NCBI GenBank assembly: GCA_963675625.1
Contig: OY776497.1
Coordinates: 1,798,001-1,862,000, forward strand
Length of the DNA: 64,000 nt
From: F22 sp963675625
Lineage (GTDB): Bacteria; Bacteroidota; Bacteroidia; Bacteroidales; Bacteroidaceae
Direction of reading: 5' to 3'
Positions within the stretch are counted from its first letter, which is position 1, and each line of letters opens with the position of its first letter. The notes beneath the pieces are model-generated. The model searched no databases, was not told where the DNA came from, and saw only the letters and a program-made list of their open reading frames with translations. Positions 7,817 through 17,667 of this stretch are shown piece by piece. The translations under genes were made by a program, and so were the position numbers.

Positions 7817-9142
7817 ATGAAACGAATTTGTACAGCAATCGGGGGACTGATTGTGGTCTTAATACCTTTTTTATCCCCCTTAAAGGCCCAAACTCAGCAG
7901 GAGCATCTCCAATTGGATGTCGCTACTGCACGTGCATTGGAGTTTAACGCCCAATTGAAGCAACATACTCTAGATGCAGAAATCGCTAAGGCACAAAGTG
8001 CAGAAGCGAATGCTACTTTTCTACCTCAGGTCGAAGTAAGCTACAATGCGATGGTGACAGATAATCCATTGAATGCCTTTGGGTTTAAATTAAATCAGCG
8101 CATTGTCACACAAGCTGATTTTGCTCCCGACTTATTAAATGATCCAGGAGCTTCTCATGATTATTCAGCGCAAATAAAATTGATGCAACCTCTCCTTAAT
8201 GTCGATGCTATGTACATGAGACTGGCCGCGAAATCGGCGGCTGATGCAAAGCGTTTAGGAGCAAAACGTATGGGTGAATATACTCGTTTCCAGATAGCTC
8301 AACAGTATTTACAATTGGGCTTGGCCTATAAAAATGTTGGAGTTATGAGGCGAGCAGCTAAAGCAGCGGATGCCTTTTTAGAAAGAGCACGTGGCATGCG
8401 TGAGGAAGGGTTGATATTGCAGTCCGATTTACTACAAGCAAAGGCGTACAGCCTTCAGATGCATACACAAGTCACTACGGCCGAAGCGGGGGTGCACAAT
8501 GCCAGTGATCAATTGGCCATACTTATGGGTGAAACACCGGTGGAAGGCAAGGTTTATGTTGTCGATTCCATTGCTTGGGATATTCCTGTGGATGTCAATG
8601 AGGCGAGTGTTATGGGACGCACAGATATATTAGCCTACCAAGCGGGTGTGCAAGCGGCCAAGAACCAAGTGCGAGCTAGTAAGTTGGCTTATTTACCACG
8701 TATCAACGCCTTTGGTACCTACCAATTGAACGATAATGAAGCTTTTGGCTTTTCACAGAATAGTTATTTGTTGGGAGTAAATATGACTTGGACTTTGTTT
8801 AAGGGAAGTCAAAATTACCACAAAATTCGAGGAGCACGTTTCCAAGTGAAGAAATTGCAGTCCCAATTGCTAGAACAAAAAAATAAAGCTCAAGCTGAAT
8901 ATTTTCATGTGAAACGACAACTAGATGTGGTCAAACAGGAGATCAAACAAACAAGAGTAATGGCTGCTCAAACTGCCGAAGCATACCGTATATTACAGGA
9001 TAGATATGCCGAAGGTTTGTCACCTACAAGTGATTTACTCCGTGTGCAAGCTCAACAAGCTCAACAAGAACTTATGCTCGAACAAGCTTTATTTAAAAAG
9101 AATGTGACTATCGCTATGCTAAGATTAGTGACTGCTCAGTAA
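7817..9142 (+). CDS. TolC-family outer-membrane efflux protein
   Basis: 441 residues with a signal peptide (cleavage after PLKA, about residue 24). Two repeated outer-membrane-efflux halves (about residues 30-230 and 250-440) are rich in A/Q/L coiled-coil segments, as expected for the periplasmic alpha-barrel; beta-strand stretches (NSYLLGVNMTWTLFKG) mark the membrane barrel. First gene of a three-gene operon encoding a tripartite RND exporter; 46 bases separate it from the adaptor gene. Substrate cannot be told from sequence. Confidence 0.92.
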   Translation: MKRICTAIGGLIVVLIPFLSPLKAQTQQEHLQLDVATARALEFNAQLKQHTLDAEIAKAQSAEANATFLPQVEVSYNAMVTDNPLNAFGFKLNQRIVTQADFAPDLLNDPGASHDYSAQIKLMQPLLNVDAMYMRLAAKSAADAKRLGAKRMGEYTRFQIAQQYLQLGLAYKNVGVMRRAAKAADAFLERARGMREEGLILQSDLLQAKAYSLQMHTQVTTAEAGVHNASDQLAILMGETPVEGKVYVVDSIAWDIPVDVNEASVMGRTDILAYQAGVQAAKNQVRASKLAYLPRINAFGTYQLNDNEAFGFSQNSYLLGVNMTWTLFKGSQNYHKIRGARFQVKKLQSQLLEQKNKAQAEYFHVKRQLDVVKQEIKQTRVMAAQTAEAYRILQDRYAEGLSPTSDLLRVQAQQAQQELMLEQALFKKNVTIAMLRLVTAQ

Positions 9143-9188
9143 TTCAATCTCTATTTCATATCAAACAAACTAAATACATCTAGCTATT

Positions 9189-10277
9189 ATGAAGAAGTTA
9201 ATCACTTTAGGTTTTACGCTAATGCTACTTGTGACTATGTCAAGTTGTGGACATAAGTCATCACATCATAAAACCGATAAAAAGCTTATGGCAGTAACTG
9301 TAGTCACTCCGACAGTGCGTCAGGCAGATAATATAACTGCGAGTGGACGTGTACAATCGAATGATATTGCTCGATTGGGGACTCGCACCATGGGATATGT
9401 GCAGAAAGTTGCTGTACTAAAAGGACAAAAAGTACGCAAAGGGCAGTTGCTCGTCATGATTAGTGATCAGGAACTACAAGCCAAGAAGGTGCAAGCACAG
9501 AGTATGGTCAACCAGGCTAAAGCTGCATATGATGTCGCGAAATTAGATGAAGCGCGTTTCGCTCGTTTATTGGCCAAGGGGAGTTGCTCTTCCAAAGAAT
9601 ATGAAAACGTCAAACTGCATTACGATGCTATGACTGCCAATCTGAAGGCTGCACAAGAAATGGTACGTGAGGTCCAGGCGCATCTAACTTACACGCAGAT
9701 TAAGGCACCTTTTGCTGGATTGGTTACTGATGTACAAGCTGATCAAGGAAGTTTGGCACACCCTGGCATGCCTTTAGTTACCGTAGAAAAGGCTGGAGAT
9801 ATGGTGATTCAAACACAAATTGGCGAATCGGCTATTGCGCTGTTACAAGTGGATAGTTTGGCGTCAATCAGTGTGCCAGCAGCCAAGATACATTTCAAAG
9901 CAAAAATAACAGAACATAGTATGTCGTCGGTTGCAACTGGTGGGCAATATCAAGTAACAGTAGCTGTGCCACAAGATATTCAAGGGAAATTGTTATCTGG
10001 TATGCATGTCGATGTACAATTACCTCTCCGCCAAAACAATGTGGATACAGAGAGTCAACAAGGGGTCTGGATCCCAAGTAATGTGCTTGTATCCCAAGGA
10101 GACTTAGTGGGAGTATATGTCGTGACCAAAGATCAACAAGCACTCTTGAAATGGGTACGCCTCGGACGAAGTCAAGGAGCCTATGTAGAAATCCTTTCTG
10201 GAGTTTCTCTTCAAGATAATCTGATAGTACCTGCTGGTAAGCGACTATATAATGGTGCTCACGTAAATGTTCAATAA
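9189..10277 (+). CDS. RND efflux periplasmic adaptor (membrane fusion protein)
   Basis: 362-residue lipoprotein: signal peptide with lipobox MSSC (Cys about residue 20). It contains the biotinyl-lipoyl-like first half (GYVQKVAVLKGQKVRKGQLL), a central helical hairpin (residues 95-160), the second lipoyl half (TQIKAPFAGLVTDVQADQGS) and a beta-barrel region. It bridges the inner-membrane pump and the TolC-like channel. Position between those two genes, 23 bases before the pump gene, fits one transporter. Confidence 0.92.
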   Translation: MKKLITLGFTLMLLVTMSSCGHKSSHHKTDKKLMAVTVVTPTVRQADNITASGRVQSNDIARLGTRTMGYVQKVAVLKGQKVRKGQLLVMISDQELQAKKVQAQSMVNQAKAAYDVAKLDEARFARLLAKGSCSSKEYENVKLHYDAMTANLKAAQEMVREVQAHLTYTQIKAPFAGLVTDVQADQGSLAHPGMPLVTVEKAGDMVIQTQIGESAIALLQVDSLASISVPAAKIHFKAKITEHSMSSVATGGQYQVTVAVPQDIQGKLLSGMHVDVQLPLRQNNVDTESQQGVWIPSNVLVSQGDLVGVYVVTKDQQALLKWVRLGRSQGAYVEILSGVSLQDNLIVPAGKRLYNGAHVNVQ

Positions 10278-10300
10278 TCCACTCTTTAAATATATTTCTT

Positions 10301-13300
10301 ATGCAACAAGGATTAGCGGGCCGTGTAGCAAGCGGCTTCTTACAAAGTAAACTTTCCCTGCTGCTCATGGTGGCCTTTTTGTTGATAGGTGCATATAGCA
10401 TCTCTCTTATTCCCCGTGAGGAGGAACCTCAGATAGAAGTTCCAGCAGCCGATATATTTCTACAAATGCCTGGTGCATCTCCCAAAGAAGTAGAGATGCG
10501 TGTGATAGCTCCACTTGAACGTGTGATTAGCAATGTCAAGGGAGTAGAGCATTTGTATAGTTCCAGTATGAATGGTCAAGCGATGCTGACTGTCCAGTTT
10601 TACGTTGGTGAAAATGTGGAAGAATCTCTAGTGAAACTATACAATGAGATTATGAAACATATGGATCAGATGCCCAATGGTGTGAGCATGCCTATCGTCA
10701 AGACTCGATCGATCGATGATGTGCCTGTATTGGCCATGACTGTTTGGAGTGATCACAAGGAGGTTGATGATTACCAATTGTATCAACAGGCGCAATTTAT
10801 TGAACAAGAAATCAAGAAAATTAAGCATGTTACTGCGGTCAAACTGATTGGTGGACGTGCTAAGCAGCTTCGTGTTGTGGTTGATCGTAGTAAGTTGTCT
10901 GGTATGAACCTTGACTTAAAAACTGTAGCTCAGTATATTCAAGGAGCCAATATGCAGATGGAATCAGGGCAGGCATACAAAGGAGATAATGTGTTTCGTG
11001 TGGAAACAGGTAATTTTCTGCACAATGCTCAGGAGGTAGAACGCCTTATTGTGGGCATGAATAGTGGGCACCCCGTGTATCTACGTGATGTGGCTGCTGT
11101 AGAAGAGGGGCCAGCTGTTCCTACACAATATGTAACATATGAAGGACATCCTGCGGTGACTATTGCTGTGAGTAAGCAGAGTGGTACGGATGCAATGAAG
11201 TTATCTTCTCGCATTTTGGAGAAAGTTGATCATATGAAACGTGAACAAATTGCGAGTGATGTGCATGTGGCGGTAACACGTAACTATGGGGCGTCTGCGT
11301 CGGAAAAAGTGTCTGAACTATTGGTGCATCTCATGGGGGCTATTATAGCTGTGACTTTATTTGTTGCCTTGGCTATGGGGTGGCGTGGCGGACTAGTTGT
11401 CTTCCTTTCTGTACCCGTTACTTTTGCGCTGACACTGTTTGCTTATTACTTTATGGATTATACGTTGAATCGTATCACTTTATTTGCACTTGTGTTTGTG
11501 ACGGGTATTGTAGTGGATGACTCCATTATTGTGGCTGAAAATATGCATAGGCACTTTAAGATGAAGTATCCATCCATGCGTGATGCAGCTTTATTTGCAA
11601 TAAATGAAGTAGGCAATCCTACGATACTTGCTACGTTTACGGTGATTGCTGCTGTTCTTCCTATGGCATTTGTATCAGGATTGATGGGGCCTTATATGAG
11701 TCCTATGCCTATTGGGGCTACTATAGCGATGTTGTTTTCTCTTTTGGTCGCGCTAACTTTGACTCCTTATCTTGGGTATATATTTCTTAGAACCAAGGAA
11801 CAAAAACAAGCGGAGAAATTACATCAGAAACGGATAGAAAAAATGGCATTGAAAGAGGCGCAACAACATCATGATGCCATGGAGACTTTTATGACGGGGC
11901 AGCTACCTGAAAAAGAAAAGCCTGGAGAGTCCTATACAGAATCGAAAGGTGAATATGACGTCAAAGAAACGAAATTGTATAAAGCGTATCGATGGGCTAT
12001 TCAACCGATGTTGGATAATCGTATGTATCGTTGGGCTTTTATGCTAGTGACAGTTGTGCTATTGTTAGCATCGGTATCGCTGTTCTTCTTCCGGGTTGTT
12101 CCTGTGAAAATGTTGCCATTTGACAACAAAAATGAATTTCAAGTGGTTATTGATATGCCCGAAGGTACGACATTGGAAAATACCAACGAAGTAGCTCAAG
12201 AGATTGGATTGTATCTAGCTACCGAACCTCTGGTGCATGATTATCAAACTTATGTAGGCACATCGGCTCCGATTAGTTTTAATGGTTTGATGCGTCACTA
12301 CGATTTGAGACGTGGAGACAATGTGGCCGATATACAAGTGAATCTTTTGGATAAGCATGACCGTAGTGAAGAAAGTCATGATATTGCCAAGAGGATGCGT
12401 CCTAAAATTCAAGAAATTGCTCGCCGTCACAATGCCAATGTGAAGGTCGTTGAAGTTCCTCCTGGTCCACCGGTGTTATCCACTATGGTTACTGAAGTAT
12501 ATGGACCAAATCCTGAAGTTCGATTAGCTATCGCTCAACGTATCAAGAAAATGATGGAAGATGCCCATGGAATTGTGGATGTGGACATAATGTATGAGGC
12601 GCCTCAAGAAGAATGGCACTTTGAGGTAGATAGAGATAAAGCTATGCGTATGGGAATTGTTCCAGCACAAGTAGCTGATAATTTACAAGCAGCTGTGTCA
12701 GGACGTGCGGTAGGTACGTTGCACCAAGATTTGGCTATTTCACCCATCCCTATTGTCTTAGAGTTAGATGAAGCGGATAAAATGAGTGCCGATGAACTCG
12801 CCGATTTACCTATTGTGAATCAAATGGGGCAGGTGGTGCGCGTAGGAGATGTGACCAATTTGAAAACGCAGAAACAAGCCCCTAGTATCATGCGTAAAGA
12901 TCAGATGGAATGTGTGTATGTAACTGCTGAGTTGGCTGGTGATTTGGAAAGTCCGATATATGCGATGATGAACTTAGAAAAAAATATCAAGAATATTTCT
13001 ATTCCAGAAGGATATTCTCTAAGTTTGTTGAACAATGGTCAACCTAAATATGAAGATAATTATACGGTAAAATGGGATGGTGAATGGCAAATTACCTACG
13101 AAGTATTTCGTGATTTGGGTATCGCTTTTATGGTGGCTATTCTTATTATTTACCTCTTAATCGTAGGGTGGTTTCAAGACTTTTTGGTGCCTATCGTGAT
13201 GTTGGCAGCCATTCCTCTGTCATTAATCGGTATTGTGGTTGGTCACTGGGTGATGGGTAGCTATTTCAGTGCGACATCTATGATTGGTTTCATAGCTCTG

Positions 13301-13603
13301 GCAGGAGTAATGGTGCGTAACTCAGTCTTGTTGATCGATTTTATTAATATCCGTCTCAAAGAAGGAGTAGATTTAAAACAAGCGGTTGTTGAGGCAGGTG
13401 CCGTACGTACCCTACCTATTATCTTGACAGCAGGTACTGTGGTACTTGGGGCAATTGTCATCTTATTTGATCCATTGTTTCAAGGCTTGGCCATTTCTTT
13501 GATGGGTGGTACGATTACATCTACTGTGTTGACTCTGATTGTGGTGCCATTGTTGTACTTCAAGATGCTTAAGGGGAAGTATTATGGAAAGAAGTCGAAC
13601 TAG
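10301..13603 (+). CDS. RND-family inner-membrane efflux pump (HAE1/AcrB-like)
   Basis: 1100 residues, 12 transmembrane helices in two homologous halves with two large periplasmic loops. TM4 carries the paired proton-relay aspartates (TGIVVDDSIIVAENMHRHF), which favours a drug/organic-solute pump over heavy-metal HME pumps, whose TM4 motif differs. The central cytoplasmic loop between TM6 and TM7 (about residues 500-575) is long and highly charged (KQAEKLHQKRIEKMALKEA...), longer than in AcrB. Together with the two genes above it forms a complete tripartite exporter. A terminator follows at 13645-13686. Confidence 0.94.
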   Translation: MQQGLAGRVASGFLQSKLSLLLMVAFLLIGAYSISLIPREEEPQIEVPAADIFLQMPGASPKEVEMRVIAPLERVISNVKGVEHLYSSSMNGQAMLTVQFYVGENVEESLVKLYNEIMKHMDQMPNGVSMPIVKTRSIDDVPVLAMTVWSDHKEVDDYQLYQQAQFIEQEIKKIKHVTAVKLIGGRAKQLRVVVDRSKLSGMNLDLKTVAQYIQGANMQMESGQAYKGDNVFRVETGNFLHNAQEVERLIVGMNSGHPVYLRDVAAVEEGPAVPTQYVTYEGHPAVTIAVSKQSGTDAMKLSSRILEKVDHMKREQIASDVHVAVTRNYGASASEKVSELLVHLMGAIIAVTLFVALAMGWRGGLVVFLSVPVTFALTLFAYYFMDYTLNRITLFALVFVTGIVVDDSIIVAENMHRHFKMKYPSMRDAALFAINEVGNPTILATFTVIAAVLPMAFVSGLMGPYMSPMPIGATIAMLFSLLVALTLTPYLGYIFLRTKEQKQAEKLHQKRIEKMALKEAQQHHDAMETFMTGQLPEKEKPGESYTESKGEYDVKETKLYKAYRWAIQPMLDNRMYRWAFMLVTVVLLLASVSLFFFRVVPVKMLPFDNKNEFQVVIDMPEGTTLENTNEVAQEIGLYLATEPLVHDYQTYVGTSAPISFNGLMRHYDLRRGDNVADIQVNLLDKHDRSEESHDIAKRMRPKIQEIARRHNANVKVVEVPPGPPVLSTMVTEVYGPNPEVRLAIAQRIKKMMEDAHGIVDVDIMYEAPQEEWHFEVDRDKAMRMGIVPAQVADNLQAAVSGRAVGTLHQDLAISPIPIVLELDEADKMSADELADLPIVNQMGQVVRVGDVTNLKTQKQAPSIMRKDQMECVYVTAELAGDLESPIYAMMNLEKNIKNISIPEGYSLSLLNNGQPKYEDNYTVKWDGEWQITYEVFRDLGIAFMVAILIIYLLIVGWFQDFLVPIVMLAAIPLSLIGIVVGHWVMGSYFSATSMIGFIALAGVMVRNSVLLIDFINIRLKEGVDLKQAVVEAGAVRTLPIILTAGTVVLGAIVILFDPLFQGLAISLMGGTITSTVLTLIVVPLLYFKMLKGKYYGKKSN

Positions 13604-13644
13604 TGTATAGTGATCAAAAAATATAGAAGAATTTGTCGTTAAAC

Positions 13645-13690
13645 AAAGGCTATAGTACATCTCATGGTGAGAGTGCTATAGCCTTTTTGT
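13645..13690. terminator. Terminator after the RND operon
   Basis: 11-bp stem AAAGGCTATAG/CTATAGCCTTT (13645-13655 with 13676-13686), followed by T residues. It lies between convergent genes. Confidence 0.8.
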
Positions 13691-13728
13691 GTAGTGTGTC
13701 AACTATTCATTGCTGCGTTTTGTTGGAG

Positions 13729-14637
13729 CTATATGGATTGATCGACGTCTTTTTGTGTAGTCTGTTTCTTAGGGGCGTAATCTTCTTGAGTGATGATATT
13801 GGATGTGTCATCAGAGTCATAATTCTCTCTTGAAGTGAAGAGTCCTGTGAAGCCCCGAAGTGCCTTTTTGATACGTACTTTAATACTGTTAATCAATGAG
13901 CCGTCTTGGTCTAAAGTAGAATTGCAGGTAAGTACGCGTGCTTTACGAGAAGTGACAAAACATAACTTGCCTAGTGGCTTCATTGCCAGCGCTAAAGATC
14001 CATCTTCTCCGCGCTTAATGTCGGTGCGAAAACCAATTTTACGTCCGTATTCTGTGCGAAATCCCATTACCATCCCTCGTACATTTAGTTCAGGGCGTTT
14101 TAGATTTTGAAGGCGTAGGTGCATATCACGTAATCCTTCATAGATGGCCAATGCCCACGCTGGATTTTTCTTTGTCGGGATGAAACTCCATAATCCGTAT
14201 GTGCATGCCACGTCAGGGCGTACAAGATATTTCATGTGGGTGTTGATGTATTCTGGTGGATATATTGTGTCCGAATCAATGCACAAGTGGTATGTGCCAC
14301 GTGCTTCCTCTAAACCGCGTTGTCTAGCAAATCCTGGGCCCTTTTTTGTCTCATCAAACCAGTGTACGCCTAATTCTTCTAGTAATGGTACAGTAGAATC
14401 GGTCGAATTGTTATTGACAACTAAAATCTCTATGGGATAATCGGTCTTATTTTCGCATAATGACCAAAGGCAGGATAATAAATGTGTTTCTTCGTTGTGA
14501 GCTATGAGTACAACGGAGACTAGGGGAGAGTCTGAATGAACAGATTGAATTTTGTTTTTGATTTCCTGTTTGATCTCATTAGGGATACTATCTAGAGGTT
14601 TCTCAAAAACAGTTAAATATTTACTATACCATGCCAT
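13729..14637 (-). CDS. Glycosyltransferase family 2
   Basis: About 302 residues from ATG 14637 (MAWYSKYLTVFEKPL); the longer reading from TTG 14688 adds a hydrophobic lead that looks spurious. GT-A fold motifs: VSVVLIAHNEETHLLSCL, then NNNSTDST for the nucleotide-sugar site, and a DxD-type metal motif CIDSDTIYPPEY. No clear C-terminal membrane helix, so cytoplasmic or peripheral. The C-terminal 40 residues are polar and low-complexity. Sugar donor and acceptor are unknown. It faces the RND operon and lies downstream of the ferredoxin-like gene on the same strand, 77 bases away. Confidence 0.87.
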   Translation of the reverse strand: MAWYSKYLTVFEKPLDSIPNEIKQEIKNKIQSVHSDSPLVSVVLIAHNEETHLLSCLWSLCENKTDYPIEILVVNNNSTDSTVPLLEELGVHWFDETKKGPGFARQRGLEEARGTYHLCIDSDTIYPPEYINTHMKYLVRPDVACTYGLWSFIPTKKNPAWALAIYEGLRDMHLRLQNLKRPELNVRGMVMGFRTEYGRKIGFRTDIKRGEDGSLALAMKPLGKLCFVTSRKARVLTCNSTLDQDGSLINSIKVRIKKALRGFTGLFTSRENYDSDDTSNIITQEDYAPKKQTTQKDVDQSI

Positions 14638-14714
14638 AGTGAAGATGAAATTAGAGTAACAATAAAGAATAGAAATAGTCTTAAACAATAAGGTCTTTGC
14701 AACAAAAATACAAA

Positions 14715-15248
14715 TTATTTTTTAGGGTACTTTCTATCTACAAAGATATTTTTACTCCCTATCGATAAAGGCAGTGCAAAGCATTGATTACAGTTTGGGA
14801 ATAGACCTAATGATAATGCCGCTTTTCCTGCAGAATACATGATGCGATTGTCAATACGCAAATTGGAAGCTGTTGCTGCTGCAGATCCAATAGCAACCCC
14901 TAAATCTGTACTGTTAAATGCGCACGGAACGTTATCAGGACGTGATTTGCAGTTGGGGTATCCACAATATCCGCAATCTAAATTGAGTGATTTATTGATT
15001 GTTGCAAATAGTATGACAGCCCCTGCGTCTAATATGTTCTGTGCATCTCGTTCAAAAAAAGAGAGATTGTTTTCTTTATGTAAGACGTGCATTTGTGAAG
15101 CTAATTTATTTTTGTCATCGTTACTGAGAAGTTGTATCTCGAGTATATCAACGCCACGACTTTTAGGGGCTGTACGTGCTGCAGCCATAATTAATTGGGC
15201 AGCATGTAATAATGTTTCTTGTCTTATTGTACGTTCGTCAATTAACAT
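14715..15248 (-). CDS. Ferredoxin-like domain protein (DUF2148)
   Basis: 177 residues. A Cys-rich segment CGYCGYPNCKSRPDNVPC (about residues 97-114) can hold an iron-sulfur cluster, followed by FNSTDLGVAIGSAAATASN. This matches the family annotated as ferredoxin domain-containing/DUF2148, found in anaerobes. Function is unknown; family members are small cytosolic proteins. A further CNQC pair occurs near the C terminus. It is preceded by its own -7 box (15305-15312). Confidence 0.82.
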   Translation of the reverse strand: MLIDERTIRQETLLHAAQLIMAAARTAPKSRGVDILEIQLLSNDDKNKLASQMHVLHKENNLSFFERDAQNILDAGAVILFATINKSLNLDCGYCGYPNCKSRPDNVPCAFNSTDLGVAIGSAAATASNLRIDNRIMYSAGKAALSLGLFPNCNQCFALPLSIGSKNIFVDRKYPKK

Positions 15249-15304
15249 AATGATATGTGGATAATGGTGTTCTGTTTTTTAGTAATTCGTTGACTATCAC
15301 CTAA

Positions 15305-15312
15305 CAAAGGTA
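15305..15312 (-). promoter_or_regulatory. -7 box of the ferredoxin-like gene
   Basis: TACCTTTG on the minus strand, 57 bases above the start; no clear -33 box. Confidence 0.55.
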
Positions 15313-15371
15313 GTAAAAAAACAATATATTGCAGGAAATCAGCTCAGGTTTGCATAAAAAAGAGTTAATCA

Positions 15372-15403
15372 TTTCTTGTATTAATGATTTTGCTGTATCT
15401 TCG
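15372..15403 (+). promoter_or_regulatory. Promoter of the SurA-like/OstA/mutL operon
   Basis: TTTC at 15372-15375, 20-bp spacer, -7 TATCTTCG (15396-15403). The ATG at 15417 is only 14 bases further, so the transcript leader would be very short. Confidence 0.5.
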
Positions 15404-15416
15404 TGGAGATATTTAT

Positions 15417-16298
15417 ATGAGGAAATTTAGGTATATCATCGGTATTATGGGGCTTCTTTTTGGGAGCCTTTTTCTGGGCTGTCAGGCTCCAGTGGATCAT
15501 CATGGACGTACACCAGTGGTGTCTGTGGGGACTGCGTGGCTGTATGAGGATGTGTTGAATGCTATGATTCCCCAAGGGCTTTTGGCTGAGGCCAAGACAG
15601 ATTCGGATTCACTGGCTATTACTAATAGGTATGTTAATCATTGGATTGATGCACAAATATTGTTGCAGCAAGCAGAAAAAAATGTTCCCAATTCTGAGGA
15701 TATAGATAATATGGTACAGGCTTATCGTACTTCTTTGTTGATGAATGCTTATCAAAAAGAACTCTTTATGCAAAAGGTGGATACTGTATGTACTGAAGAT
15801 CAGATGAAGGACTTTTATGATGCCCATAGCGATGATTATACCTTGTCTTATCCAATTGTGAGAGGAATGATGCTGAAAGTTCCTTTGTCTGCTCCCAAAT
15901 TATATCAAGTGCGCCGTTGGATGAAAACGGTAGATACTGAATCCGCAGATAATTTGGATAAGTATAGTTTGGCGCATGCTGTGAAGTTTGAATATTTTGC
16001 AGATTCTTGGGTACCTCTAGCTGATGTAATGAGTATGGTGCCTTTGCAGACCAAAGATCCTGTGGAGTATCTAAAGAAGAAACCTCAAATTGAAATCAAG
16101 GATTCTGTAGCGATCTATTTCCTTCATATTACGGAAGTGCAAACTAGGGGGCAGGTCATGCCCTTTGATATGGCTACTTCATACATTAAAAAGGATTTAT
16201 TGCATGCTCGTATGATTCAATTAATGGATACTATGAGGCAGACATTGAAAGCTAAAGCGTTGAAAGAGAAGAAAATAATCTACTATAATAATGACTAG
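15417..16298 (+). CDS. Lipoprotein of the SurA/PpiC-adjacent family (chaperone-like)
   Basis: About 293 residues from ATG 15417; an upstream in-frame start at 15384 would precede the promoter. Signal peptide ends in a lipobox (LFLGC), so it is an outer-membrane-directed lipoprotein. The mostly helical body (NRYVNHWIDAQILLQQAEKN) resembles the SurA-like N-terminal chaperone domain, but no parvulin active-site region is visible. It sits directly before a true PpiC-domain gene, with 8 overlapping bases if that gene starts at 16291. A role in outer-membrane protein biogenesis is inferred from that context. Confidence 0.75.
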   Translation: MRKFRYIIGIMGLLFGSLFLGCQAPVDHHGRTPVVSVGTAWLYEDVLNAMIPQGLLAEAKTDSDSLAITNRYVNHWIDAQILLQQAEKNVPNSEDIDNMVQAYRTSLLMNAYQKELFMQKVDTVCTEDQMKDFYDAHSDDYTLSYPIVRGMMLKVPLSAPKLYQVRRWMKTVDTESADNLDKYSLAHAVKFEYFADSWVPLADVMSMVPLQTKDPVEYLKKKPQIEIKDSVAIYFLHITEVQTRGQVMPFDMATSYIKKDLLHARMIQLMDTMRQTLKAKALKEKKIIYYNND

Positions 16299-16305
16299 AG
16301 AAGTT

Positions 16306-17667
16306 ATGAAAAGAAAAAATGTATGGATAGGCTTGTGCCTTTTGATGTGTACTCTGTGTACACCTCGGACATGGGCTCAGAACAATGTAATTGATGAAGT
16401 TGTATGGGTTGTAGGAGACGAACCTATCCTGAAATCAGATATTGAAGAGGCTAAAATGAATGCGCAGTATGAAGGACGTAAGTTTGATCGTGATCCTAAC
16501 TGTGAAATTGCTGAAGAATTGGCTATTCAGAAATTATATCTTAATCAGGCGAAGTTGGATAGTATTGAAGTAAAAGATCATGAAGTCCTTGTTCGTTTAG
16601 ATGCTATGACAAACAGATATATTCAAATGATTGGATCTAAGGAGAAGATGGTTGAGTATTTCGGTAAACCATGGTCGCAAATTCGTGCTGAAATGCGTGA
16701 GAATATTCGAAATTCTATTATTGTACAACGCATGCAGCAGAAGATTATAGGGGATATTAAAGTAACTCCTGCAGAAGTTCGTCGGTATTTTGAAAAGCTA
16801 CCTCAAGATAGCGTTCCATATGTACCTACACGTGTAGAAGTTGAGATTATAGCAAACAAACCTAAAATACCACAGGCAGAGATTGATGCCGTTAAAGAAC
16901 GTTTGCGCGATTTCTCTGATCGTATAACAAAGGGGGAAAGTGATTTTTCAACGTTAGCTTTATTGTATTCTGAAGATAAAGGATCTGCAGCACGCGGTGG
17001 CGAATTGGGCTTCTCTAGTCGTGAAAAGTTTGTCCCTGCTTTCTCGCAAGTTGCTTTTAATTTACGTGACCCTAAGAAAGTCTCTAAGATTGTTAAGACA
17101 GAATTTGGATATCATATCATTCAGCTTATCGAACGTCGAGGAGACCGTATTAATTGTCGACATATTTTGTTGCGACCAAAGGTTCCTGCTGATCGTATTA
17201 CAGAGGCTACACAACGTTTGGACTCAATTGCAGGAGAAATTCGTGCGGATAAGTTTACTTTTGAAAAAGCAGCAATGTTTTTATCTAGTGATGAAGCCAC
17301 TAGAAATAATAACGGTTTGCTTCCTAATCCTCGTACAAACACGTCTAAATTTGAAATGCAGGAATTGCCTCAAGAAATTGCAAGTGTAGTAAAAGATATG
17401 AAGGTTAATGAAATATCTGATGCCTTTGTAAGAAAAAATCAACGTGATGGCTCTGAGGATGTTGTTATTGTAAAGTTGAAATCACGTATAAAAGGACATA
17501 AAGCAGTTATCACTGAAGATTATCAACGTCTGAAAGCGGTTGTCGAAGATAAACTTCGTGATGAAGCACTTGATAAGTGGATTAGAGAAAAACAAAAGAA
17601 GACATATATTCGTATTAATGAGAATGGGAAAAAGTGCGCCTTTAAATATCCAGGTTGGATTAAGTAA
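16306..17667 (+). CDS. Periplasmic peptidyl-prolyl isomerase/chaperone, SurA-like
   Basis: About 453 residues; ATG 16306 gives a clean signal peptide (KRKNVWIGLCLLMCTLCTP, cleavage after TWAQ), whereas 16291 overlaps the previous stop. N-terminal SurA domain (VDEVVWVVGDEPILKSDIE), then a first PpiC-type parvulin domain (LALLYSEDKGSAARGGELGF ... EFGYHIIQLIERRGD, about residues 180-285) and a second, more degenerate one (CRHILLRP ... FEKAAMFLSSDEA). It assists folding of outer-membrane proteins. Same operon as the lipoprotein before it and the OstA-like gene after it. Confidence 0.9.
   Translation: MKRKNVWIGLCLLMCTLCTPRTWAQNNVIDEVVWVVGDEPILKSDIEEAKMNAQYEGRKFDRDPNCEIAEELAIQKLYLNQAKLDSIEVKDHEVLVRLDAMTNRYIQMIGSKEKMVEYFGKPWSQIRAEMRENIRNSIIVQRMQQKIIGDIKVTPAEVRRYFEKLPQDSVPYVPTRVEVEIIANKPKIPQAEIDAVKERLRDFSDRITKGESDFSTLALLYSEDKGSAARGGELGFSSREKFVPAFSQVAFNLRDPKKVSKIVKTEFGYHIIQLIERRGDRINCRHILLRPKVPADRITEATQRLDSIAGEIRADKFTFEKAAMFLSSDEATRNNNGLLPNPRTNTSKFEMQELPQEIASVVKDMKVNEISDAFVRKNQRDGSEDVVIVKLKSRIKGHKAVITEDYQRLKAVVEDKLRDEALDKWIREKQKKTYIRINENGKKCAFKYPGWIK

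Noticed and set aside
9895..10401. Minus-strand ORF of 168 codons opposite the adaptor/pump junction
   Set aside because: It overlaps two well-supported genes on the other strand, has no recognisable domain and no promoter.
10301..13603. Heavy-metal (HME/CusA-like) RND assignment
   Set aside because: TM4 has the paired Asp of drug-type pumps (VVDDSIIVAEN), not the HME motif.
14638..14688. TTG start of the glycosyltransferase at 14688
   Set aside because: Adds a hydrophobic, non-conserved 17-residue lead; ATG 14637 gives the normal family N terminus.
17540..17623. Upstream start of the OstA-like gene at 17540
   Set aside because: It would extend 128 bases into the preceding gene and bury the signal peptide behind a charged leader; ATG 17624 or 17618 fits better.
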